A DNA stretch of 10,384 bases, taken from the NCBI GenBank assembly GCA_003453735.1, contig DMNE01000369.1, positions 791 to 11,174 of the forward strand, read 5' to 3'. Numbering within the stretch: position 1 is the stretch's first letter; each line of letters opens with the position of its first letter. This document shows, piece by piece, positions 1 to 5,969 of the stretch. Position numbers and translations under genes: made by a program. The DNA is from Nitrospiraceae bacterium. Its GTDB lineage: Bacteria > Nitrospirota > Thermodesulfovibrionia > Thermodesulfovibrionales > UBA9159. The notes under the pieces were generated by a model. The model ran no database searches and had not been told where the DNA came from. It saw nothing but the letters and a program-made list of their open reading frames with translations.

Positions 1-1064
1 GGATACTGCATGATAACCTGCATCGCGCTGCCGTCTGCACCCTTTATCGTCTTTTTGTTCTCTTCGGAAAACTTTTTCACGAAGTGGTTTACGAGGAGAG
101 GTATATCATCTTTCCTTTCTCTCAAGGGAGGGACCTTAACTTCTATGACATTCAGCCGGTAATAAAGATCCTCCCTGAATTTTTTTTCTCTGATCTTTTC
201 CTCAAGGTCCTGATTTGTCGCCGTTATTAATCTGACATCCACCAACCGGGGACGTACATCACCAAGAGGGGTAACTTCTGATGATTCAAGGACCTTCAGC
301 AGTTTCGCCTGGAGATTGACCGGCATGTCGCCGATCTCGTCAAGGAAGAGTGTTCCCTGGTGTGCCAAAGAAATAAGCCCCGGCTTATCCGCAACAGCAC
401 CGGTAAACGCGCCCTTCTTGTAACCGAACAATTCCGATTCGAGGAGCCCCTCCGGTATGGCCGAGCAGTTTATGGATATGAACGGCTCGTTCCTTCTCGC
501 GCTGTTACAATGGATTAATTCGGCAATAAGCCCCTTGCCCGTGCCGCTTTCTCCTATGATGAGGATATTGCTCCTCGTCGGTATGACTTTTTCCAGGGTG
601 TCGAAAATAGCAAGCATTGTCTCTGACTCGGCGACGATGTCTTTGCATCCCATGCGCTGGCTCAACTGATGTTTTAGCGCTATGTTTTCTTCGATGAGCC
701 TCTTCTGTTCCAAAACCCTCTTGATGGTGAGTTTAATCTCTTCATTGAGAAAAGGTTTCACAATGTAGTCTGCTGCCCCTTTTTTAATGGCGTCGACTGC
801 TGATTCGATAGATGCAAAAGCAGTCATGATGAGCACCTGAGTATCAGAACTCAGCTCCTTGGTCTTCTCAAGAACTCCAAAACCGTCCATCTTTCCCATC
901 TTGAGGTCCGTGAGGACAACATCGAAGTGCTCCTTCCGGAGATCCTCTACCGCCTCTTCTCCACTGTAGGCAAGCGCCACCGAGTACCCCTCGCGCTTGA
1001 GGAGAAACTCAAGGGCCTTGCAAATATCCCTCTCGTCATCAACTACCAAGATCTTCGAACTCAT
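1..1064 (-). CDS. Sigma-54-dependent response regulator (NtrC family), C-terminus cut by window edge
   Basis: I translated this by hand from ATG at 1064 to the left edge: about 354 residues with no stop. Residues 1-120 form a receiver domain with acidic pair D9/D10, phospho-acceptor D53 (LTDLKMGKMDG), T81 and K103 (VKPF). From about 144 comes a sigma-54 AAA+ domain: Walker A GESGTGKG at 171-178, the sigma-54-contacting GAFTGA loop at 218-223, Walker B GTLFLDEI at 237-244, and R297/R303 in FREDLYYRLNV as arginine-finger candidates. The end of the AAA+ lid and the expected Fis-type HTH lie outside the window. Its start overlaps the kinase stop (ATGA), and a purine-rich AGGGGG lies 4 bases upstream, so translational coupling is likely. 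It is the cognate regulator of the adjacent kinase and should activate sigma-54 promoters; the targets are unknown. Oddity: the residue after the Walker A lysine is Gly, where the family usually has Glu. Confidence 0.96.
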   Translation of the reverse strand, partial: MSSKILVVDDERDICKALEFLLKREGYSVALAYSGEEAVEDLRKEHFDVVLTDLKMGKMDGFGVLEKTKELSSDTQVLIMTAFASIESAVDAIKKGAADYIVKPFLNEEIKLTIKRVLEQKRLIEENIALKHQLSQRMGCKDIVAESETMLAIFDTLEKVIPTRSNILIIGESGTGKGLIAELIHCNSARRNEPFISINCSAIPEGLLESELFGYKKGAFTGAVADKPGLISLAHQGTLFLDEIGDMPVNLQAKLLKVLESSEVTPLGDVRPRLVDVRLITATNQDLEEKIREKKFREDLYYRLNVIEVKVPPLRERKDDIPLLVNHFVKKFSEENKKTIKGADGSAMQVIMQY

Positions 1065-3103
1065 GCCTCCCCCTGAAGCGGCAGGGTTATTCTAAACCTG
1101 CTGCCGCTATTCACTTCGCTCTCCACGGTCATACTGCCACCTAGTTTTTTTATGATACTATAACTCACCGCCAATCCTAAACCCGTTCCTTTCTCTTTTG
1201 TGGTGAAAAACGGATCGAATATCCTGGTGATGTTCTCCCTTTTTATCCCGATCCCGGTATCCTCGAAGGAAATCGCAATGTTCCCTCCGTTTAACCCACT
1301 CCGTATCGTCAGAGTCCCTCCCTCCGGCATTGCATCCACGGCATTCAGAATCAAATTGACGAACACCTGCGAAAGCTGTCCTCCGTCAGTGGTGATCTCA
1401 GGCAGATCAGGGGAAAAATCCCTAACAATCGCAATCTCCTTTGCCCTTTTGTCATACTGGATGAGTGATAGAGAAGTCTCAATAAGGTTATTGATATTCC
1501 ATTTCCGTAAGTCCACCGTAGGCATTTTCGAAAAACCCGAAAGCTGTTTGAGTATCTCCCCGATCCTGTTGATATGGAAATAGATAGTCCCGAGACTCTC
1601 TTTTTTAAACTCGTCCTGCTCCATATCTTTCAGTATCTGGACAAAAGAGAAGACCGATGTGAGGGGATTCCCTATCTCATGGGCGATCCCCGCGGTCAGC
1701 CTGCCGAGAGATGCGAGTTTTTCAGAGTGCATCATCTGCTCCTCCATCGTCTTCATCTCGGTCACGTCTTGTATAAGTCTGATATACCCGTGTGCATCGC
1801 CGCCGTTCCCCCTGATCGGAGCGGTGGTGATCTGGAAAAACCTGTCCTTCAGACCGAAGAGATTCGCTATGATTTCTGTCTGTATCTCGTTCACCGCATA
1901 GGAACTTATAATGGTGCAGTCAGTACACATTTCGTCGCAATGCATCCCAGTGATGTCTTTCCCCACCAGTTCCGTCATGACCGGATTTACCCATTTTATT
2001 TCTCCGTGCACATCTGCAAGGACGATTCCGCTTCCGATGGCACTAACAATAGTATTGAGCTTCTCCTTCTCCGCAAAGAGTTCCTCGGTCCTCTTGGTAA
2101 CTTCGCGCTCCAGATTCTCGGCATATCCCTCGAGTTCTTTCTCATGTCGTTCTATCTCCTCAGCCTGAACCTTCTTCCGGTAAAAGACGATGAGCAACGT
2201 AGAAATGACACTCGTGGTCAGAAAGATCAGGAGGATGAGCCATGAATAGAACCTCATAGCCCGTTGAATCGACACTGTAACCTCGGAGTAAGGAGTAGAC
2301 ACAGCCACAATCCATGTTGAGTCTCCAACTGCTGCTCTGGAATAGGCGAGGACCTTATCCTCGCCTGAAGGAGCAACATAAATACCGTAGTGCTCATCCC
2401 TGCTTTCGATGATCTTCTTCTCCAGAGCGAATGATCTGTGACACTTAAAACACGAAGAGTCGGTTTGATAGAGATTCTTCCCCACCATACCCGGCTGCGT
2501 GGGATGATAAAGGAGATCGCCCTTGTCGTCCATCATCCATGCATACCCCCGTGATCCAGATTTTATTGATGCGAGGTACTCTTCAGCGATATCCTGTATA
2601 CCAACAGAAAGCACCACAGCGCCTTCGAAGTTTTCTTGCCTGCAGATCGGTGCCACAATAAAGATCCTCTTTTTACCCTCTCCCATATGCACAGTATTGG
2701 AACAGAATCCTATGGACTTCTTGATCACGGACTGCATCTCGGATTTCTTCAGGGCTTCCTTCAATTCCGAGTAAAATATCTGGCCTTTGTCATCAACGAA
2801 GAGAAGATTGGGCTGTATCTTTTCCGCTCCTCTAAAGACCTCATCCGATAGCAACAGAAAATCCTTCCTCTCCGGCATCGGGAGAGTTGAGGCAAAATGG
2901 GCGACATGTGTGAGATCGTGCTCAAGACTCTGAAGATATGACTGGATATTTGATGCCTGTGCCTTTGCAAGCAGCAGTTGCTGCGTATTGAATTGTTCAG
3001 CCATCTCCAGTTGGAGCGAGTGTTGGAAAAAAATGTTCAGCGTTACAAGCGCTGAGATTATGGTTGCAAGGATGCCGATGATAAGAATATAGCCCTTCAT
3101 CAT
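1061..3103 (-). CDS. Membrane sensor histidine kinase with haem-c (CxxCH) Cache-like sensor and PAS domain
   Basis: 680 residues. Membrane helix at about 5-26, extracytoplasmic segment at about 27-284 resembling a double Cache (PDC) sensor, second helix at about 285-308, coiled coil at about 310-348, PAS at about 349-450, then a full kinase core: H-box AGIAHEIGNPLT with phospho-acceptor H475, N-box around N587, G1 DTGIGI at 615-620, F-box FDPFFTT at 629-635, G2 GTGLGL at 639-644. The extracytoplasmic domain carries C218-F-K-C221-H222, a covalent haem-c attachment motif, just after LLYHPTQPGMVGKN. Haem-c sensor domains of this general kind are known in Geobacter kinases/chemoreceptors and Desulfovibrio DcrA. 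The PAS domain contains H388, C389, C393 and C396, a possible metal or redox site. The role in redox or gas sensing is inferred. It starts 69 bases after tsaD with a weak ribosome site; a second ATG follows immediately. It ends in a 4-base overlap with the response regulator, its evident partner. Confidence 0.96.
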   Translation of the reverse strand: MMKGYILIIGILATIISALVTLNIFFQHSLQLEMAEQFNTQQLLLAKAQASNIQSYLQSLEHDLTHVAHFASTLPMPERKDFLLLSDEVFRGAEKIQPNLLFVDDKGQIFYSELKEALKKSEMQSVIKKSIGFCSNTVHMGEGKKRIFIVAPICRQENFEGAVVLSVGIQDIAEEYLASIKSGSRGYAWMMDDKGDLLYHPTQPGMVGKNLYQTDSSCFKCHRSFALEKKIIESRDEHYGIYVAPSGEDKVLAYSRAAVGDSTWIVAVSTPYSEVTVSIQRAMRFYSWLILLIFLTTSVISTLLIVFYRKKVQAEEIERHEKELEGYAENLEREVTKRTEELFAEKEKLNTIVSAIGSGIVLADVHGEIKWVNPVMTELVGKDITGMHCDEMCTDCTIISSYAVNEIQTEIIANLFGLKDRFFQITTAPIRGNGGDAHGYIRLIQDVTEMKTMEEQMMHSEKLASLGRLTAGIAHEIGNPLTSVFSFVQILKDMEQDEFKKESLGTIYFHINRIGEILKQLSGFSKMPTVDLRKWNINNLIETSLSLIQYDKRAKEIAIVRDFSPDLPEITTDGGQLSQVFVNLILNAVDAMPEGGTLTIRSGLNGGNIAISFEDTGIGIKRENITRIFDPFFTTKEKGTGLGLAVSYSIIKKLGGSMTVESEVNSGSRFRITLPLQGEA

Positions 3104-3172
3104 TTATGATACCAGAAAACGGCTTCTTAGAGCACCGTACGCTATTCCAAGGCAGGGCTGATTTCAGGCACC

Positions 3173-4165
3173 CTAAAGCGGCAGATACGCTACGGGATTC
3201 AAGTCTAGACCAGCGGTATCGTGGATCATATAGTGGTGATACCCCGCAGCAGCAATCATCGCTGCGTTGTCTGTACAGAAGGGCAAAGACGGGACAAAAA
3301 CCTCAACCTCTTCTTCTGCCGCCAGTCGTCCCAACTCCCTCCTTAAGGCGCTGTTTGCCGCCACACCACCTGAAACCGCAATCCTCTTGACTCGCTCCTT
3401 TCTGAGCGCCCATTCTGTCTTCTTCACGAGGACATCAACCACAGCCTGCTGAAAGCTGGCGCAGATGTCGTTCACGGAAACAGGCTGCCCATATTTCAGA
3501 TAGTTGGCAACCGCTGTTTTCAGTCCGCTGAAGCTGAAGTCAAGACTTTCCGGCAGAAACGGCCTCGGGAAATCTACTGCCCCACGGTCTCCCTCCTGTG
3601 CATGGCTGTCGATGGCAGGACCGCCGGGATAGCCAAGACCGAGCAACTTGGAGACTTTATCGTACGCCTCCCCGGCGGCGTCATCCCTTGTTCTCCCAAG
3701 TTCTTTATACCTGCCGAATCCATCCACCCGGTAGAGGCTTGTATGACCCCCTGAAACAATAAGGGAGAGAAAGGGAAATTCAGGCTGTTTGTCTCCCAGG
3801 AAGCAGGAAAAGATATGTCCTTCTAGATGGTTCACACAAACAAGGGGGATACCCCGGGCGAAAGATACCGCCTTTGAAAATGAGCACCCAATAAGCAATG
3901 AACCGATCAGGCCGGGACCGTGGCACACGGCAATTGCTGAAAGGTGCTCCAGTTTGACCTTTGCAGACTGCAAAGCTTCATCCACTACAGGCCATATCAT
4001 CTCAATGTGTCTTCGGGACGCGAGTTCGGGCACGATCCCTCCGTATTTTCTGTGGATACTTTCCTGGCTTGAAACGATATTGGAACATATGTCTTTCCCG
4101 TCAGCGACCACGGAGGCAGATGTGTCGTCGCACGACGTGTCTATGCCGAGGATCAACTTACTCAT
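3173..4165 (-). CDS. tsaD: tRNA N6-adenosine threonylcarbamoyltransferase TsaD
   Basis: 330 residues, usual length for bacterial TsaD (Gcp/YgjD, ASKHA fold). It transfers the threonylcarbamoyl group from threonylcarbamoyl-AMP to A37 of ANN-decoding tRNAs, acting with TsaB and TsaE in the cytoplasm. Family landmarks are intact: the N-terminal ILGIDTSCDDTSASVV, metal-ligand histidines H113 and H117 in NHLEGH, SGGH at 138-141, the GLGYPGGP loop at 176-183, SGGVAAN at 265-271, and C-terminal CTDNAAM with metal-ligand D299. I chose ATG 4165 because the known family N-terminus begins right there. An in-frame ATG at 4225 would add 20 residues with no family resemblance. Neither start has a strong Shine-Dalgarno. 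It lies between the lolA-like gene and the sensor kinase on the same strand; neighbours say little about its housekeeping role. Confidence 0.97.
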   Translation of the reverse strand: MSKLILGIDTSCDDTSASVVADGKDICSNIVSSQESIHRKYGGIVPELASRRHIEMIWPVVDEALQSAKVKLEHLSAIAVCHGPGLIGSLLIGCSFSKAVSFARGIPLVCVNHLEGHIFSCFLGDKQPEFPFLSLIVSGGHTSLYRVDGFGRYKELGRTRDDAAGEAYDKVSKLLGLGYPGGPAIDSHAQEGDRGAVDFPRPFLPESLDFSFSGLKTAVANYLKYGQPVSVNDICASFQQAVVDVLVKKTEWALRKERVKRIAVSGGVAANSALRRELGRLAAEEEVEVFVPSLPFCTDNAAMIAAAGYHHYMIHDTAGLDLNPVAYLPL

Positions 4166-4331
4166 AATAGCCAAGGGGTGACAGTCTGAGAATTTTTCAT
4201 AAACGACACAATGAGGATATAGCATCTGTTACTTGATGGAACGCCACAACTCAGACAAAGATCTCGTTTGTGAGGTGTTGCATTAACCTACTAAAGCGCT
4301 TCACCGTCACGTTGTTCCTTTGTCGCCAGTA
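4166..4331. other. Intergenic gap between tsaD and lolA-like gene; nothing firm seen
   Basis: 166 bases between the likely tsaD start and the lolA-like stop. I found no tRNA, strong hairpin-plus-T-run terminator, convincing sigma-70 promoter or sigma-54 -24/-12 pair. The gap is long enough to hold a tsaD promoter, and TGCTATATC on the minus strand near 4215-4223 is a weak extended -10 candidate with no matching -35. Confidence 0.4.
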
Positions 4332-4994
4332 TTACTGTGTCTCGTTCATTTCGTACATACTGACACCAGTTGGTAAAGAGAAATCAAACGCCGCGTCAGT
4401 CATTCCCGTATTCACGGTGATATCCGTGAAAGTTATATCGATTCGGTTTGAATGCCGATCAACGATGGTTAATGAACCGATAGGGAAATTCCCGCCTGAG
4501 GGAGTTATCTCAATCGAAACAACAGCGCCCATTGGCCTCTTGGGTTTGAGTAGCAGCTTCCCACCTTTCTTGGTGATGTCGAATTCTTTTTCGATGTTCC
4601 CTAAACCACCAAGGAGAGCAATAGGAGCCTGTCCATATGTATCCCTATCGAATCTGCCCTTGAATGCCTGTTTCTCTTTCTTCTGGTAAATGATCATTTC
4701 ATCGTTATTAATAACAATCTCTGTATCCTGCCCATCCTTTCCGCGGTACTGCCATCGCATTTTTGCAGGGAGCTTTATCATGAATGTCCCTTTAAAAGTG
4801 TCTGTCCTGTCGAGATCTTTCAACTGACTCTTCTGCACAAACTTTCCCTTTAAGTCTTTTAGCCCCTGGTACGCCTGCTGGATTTTTTCGACGGAGGGGT
4901 CGGCCCCAGAGGAGAGAGCAGGAAGCAAACCGAAAACAATAGCTACTGAACATAAGATCCCGATGAGGCAAAATCCATCCTTCCTATCCCTCAT
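4332..4994 (-). CDS. lolA: LolA-like periplasmic outer-membrane lipoprotein carrier protein
   Basis: 220 residues from ATG 4994. Residues 1-31 are a typical Sec signal peptide: basic start MRDRK, hydrophobic core at about 9-26, likely cleavage after SSGA. The mature part fits the LolA fold: DLKGKFVQKSQLKD at 47-60, MIKLPAKMRWQYRG at 72-85 (family pattern of P, then RW.Y), IVINNDEMIIYQ at 93-104, PIALLGG at 124-130, and near the C-terminus LTIVDRHSNRIDITFTDI followed by FDFSLPTGVSMY, as LolA ends in F.F..P.GV. LolA shuttles lipoproteins from LolCDE at the inner membrane to the outer membrane. A purine-rich Shine-Dalgarno (GGAAGAGGAG) lies about 12 bases upstream; a TTG at 5003 is an alternative start with closer spacing. 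An in-frame ATG at 5081 would put a poor extension before the signal peptide. Sequence in this family is weakly conserved, so strict LolA identity is probable, not certain. Confidence 0.87.
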   Translation of the reverse strand: MRDRKDGFCLIGILCSVAIVFGLLPALSSGADPSVEKIQQAYQGLKDLKGKFVQKSQLKDLDRTDTFKGTFMIKLPAKMRWQYRGKDGQDTEIVINNDEMIIYQKKEKQAFKGRFDRDTYGQAPIALLGGLGNIEKEFDITKKGGKLLLKPKRPMGAVVSIEITPSGGNFPIGSLTIVDRHSNRIDITFTDITVNTGMTDAAFDFSLPTGVSMYEMNETQ

Positions 4995-5042
4995 GATAAT
5001 CAACAGCTCCTCTTCCCTCCTAGTACATAAGAATAAGATGGT

Positions 5043-5048
5043 ATTATA
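5043..5048 (-). promoter_or_regulatory. Candidate -10 box for the lolA-like gene
   Basis: A perfect TATAAT lies on the minus strand about 49 bases before ATG 4994, in an A/T-rich stretch, and would give a leader of about 42 bases that includes the Shine-Dalgarno. No good -35 sits at 16-18 bases. The nearest TTGTCA is 27 bases upstream, too far. Confidence 0.35.
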
Positions 5049-5109
5049 AAATAAAAGCTCGAAATAAGCACACTTTGACAAAACGCAGGTAGCAATATTC
5101 CCTACAGCT

Positions 5110-5346
5110 ATGCCGGATAAAAAAATTCAAGTGGTCGCCTATTCAGGGTATCGAGGCGAGGAGATACCGAGAGCATTTATATTCTCAGGTGAAAACATTG
5201 CAGTGGTCGAAATTTTGAAGGCATGGACCGAAGAAACATCAAAAGACAGGAAAAAGCGACGCCGCTTCAGGCTGAAGGGAAGCGACGGATATATCCATGA
5301 GATCTATCATGATGAAGAAATATCGGCATGGTTCTATGGCAGTTAA
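5110..5346 (+). CDS. Small conserved-looking hypothetical protein, 78 residues
   Basis: 78 residues, no signal peptide or membrane segment, so probably cytoplasmic. It opens with VVAYSGYRGEEIPRAF at 8-23, then GENIAVVEILKAWTEE at 27-42, a basic stretch KDRKKRRRFRLKG at 45-57, and ends with EISAWFYGS. From memory, similar short proteins with a YRGEE-PR-F start and a V-EIL--W segment occur in Geobacter and related bacteria without assigned function; I could not check this. The pattern suggests a small all-beta fold with one helix. ATG 5110 has no clear Shine-Dalgarno. It stands alone on its strand: the lolA-like gene diverges upstream, and the next gene converges with a 40-base gap that shows no strong terminator. 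No function is proposed. Confidence 0.78.
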   Translation: MPDKKIQVVAYSGYRGEEIPRAFIFSGENIAVVEILKAWTEETSKDRKKRRRFRLKGSDGYIHEIYHDEEISAWFYGS

Positions 5347-5386
5347 CACATTTCCTTAAGAATCTACACATCCCTTGGACATGCGC

Positions 5387-5809
5387 TCAGCCGACCACGG
5401 TCACATCGTCAATTGAAGTCGCTATGACAAATACCTTCATGTTATTGCTTGCGCCGTCAACAGGTCTCAGGAAAAACCCCGTTTTCTTTTCCGCTTCCAG
5501 AAAGAAACCCTTTTTCCACGGGATATCCCCTTCTATGTACCCAATCATTGCCTCACCATCTTTAAATCTCACAAAAACCCTTTTGCCGGTCTGCTGGGTC
5601 CCCCGAAAGGATTTCTTTTCCTTGTAGCGCTTATCGCCTTCAAATGATCTTACAAAGAATATCGCCTTCAGTTCCTCGGTGTCGACGTTATGCCGTTTCG
5701 ATGACTCATCCTCTATGGAGACAGACCTTTGGGATGGCGAAAACTCATCCAGGTAGCCCTTTATAATTCTCTTATCAAGAAATCTCAAAATAACCTTCTC
5801 GCGTTCCAT
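5387..5809 (-). CDS. Hypothetical protein with two similar beta-barrel-like halves (DUF6982-like)
   Basis: 140 residues from ATG 5809, chosen because AGAGGTGA lies just upstream; an in-frame ATG at 5839 lacks a ribosome site and would overlap the proposed promoter. The protein looks like a tandem duplication. KVILRFLDKRIIKGYLDEFSP (positions 5-25) parallels RVFVRFKDGEAMIGYIEGDIP (77-97), and each half then has hydrophobic strands ending in LKAIFFVRSFEG (48-58) or VFVIATSIDDVTVV (126-139). The pattern of short alternating strands suggests SH3/Sm-like barrels. The LKAIFFV--FEG---Y-E signature recalls a family I remember as DUF6982, sometimes linked to PilZ proteins; that assignment is from memory and uncertain. 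There is no signal peptide, so it is probably cytoplasmic. It is a single-gene unit, divergent from ppx across a shared control region. Confidence 0.85.
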   Translation of the reverse strand: MEREKVILRFLDKRIIKGYLDEFSPSQRSVSIEDESSKRHNVDTEELKAIFFVRSFEGDKRYKEKKSFRGTQQTGKRVFVRFKDGEAMIGYIEGDIPWKKGFFLEAEKKTGFFLRPVDGASNNMKVFVIATSIDDVTVVG

Positions 5810-5827
5810 TGTCACCTCTGAGACTCC

Positions 5828-5838
5828 ATTGTACCACA
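5828..5838 (-). promoter_or_regulatory. Extended -10 promoter for the two-barrel hypothetical gene
   Basis: The minus strand reads TGTGGTACAAT: a TGn motif directly before the hexamer TACAAT, i.e. an extended -10. The predicted start near 5821 leaves a leader of about 12 bases that contains the AGAGGTGA ribosome site before ATG 5809. There is no good -35 (TTCCGA at 16 bases is weak), as is common for extended -10 promoters. The same 11 bases recur inverted at 5948-5958. Confidence 0.6.
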
Positions 5839-5947
5839 CAAATCAAGAATCGGAAATACCTCACTCACTTCTCTTCTATTTTCTTCAGGGAACAAAGAAA
5901 GAACGACCGTTTTCAGTGATAGGAAAAAAGAAGCCCAGCATGCCGTT

Positions 5948-5958
5948 TGTGGTACAAT
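5948..5958 (+). promoter_or_regulatory. Extended -10 promoter for the ppx-korBC operon
   Basis: TGTGGTACAAT, with TGG before TACAAT (5953-5958). The expected start near 5965 leaves only about 5 bases before ATG 5970, and no Shine-Dalgarno precedes that ATG, so the operon's first gene may be translated from a leaderless or near-leaderless mRNA. No -35 match at 16-18 bases. It mirrors the minus-strand element at 5828-5838. Confidence 0.6.
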
Positions 5959-5969
5959 AAAAAGTTGTT

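Noticed and set aside
1574..2245. Long open frame (223 codons) on the plus strand opposite the sensor kinase
   Set aside because: It lies entirely antisense to a kinase with complete motifs, has no recognisable domain and no convincing ribosome site; the composition looks like a reverse-complement shadow.
3104..3172. Separate promoter for the kinase-regulator pair
   Set aside because: TGGTATCAT before ATG 3103 looks like an extended -10 but is too close to the start codon, and no -35 fits; read-through from tsaD is simpler.
4166..4225. Longer TsaD starting at ATG 4225 (350 residues)
   Set aside because: The extra 20 residues resemble nothing in the family, whose N-terminus begins at the K-ILGIDTSCDDT segment just after ATG 4165.
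4995..5081. Longer LolA-like protein starting at ATG 5081
   Set aside because: It would add 29 residues before a good signal peptide and would overlap the Shine-Dalgarno and the TATAAT.
5075..5101. TTGACA as a complete promoter for the 78-residue gene
   Set aside because: The -35 is perfect but no acceptable -10 lies 16-18 bases downstream; TATTCC at 15 bases is poor and would start the RNA almost at the ATG.
5946..5969. Sigma-54 (-24/-12) promoter before ppx, because TGGTAC resembles TGGCAC
   Set aside because: There is no GC at the required 10-base spacing after GG; the extended -10 reading fits better.
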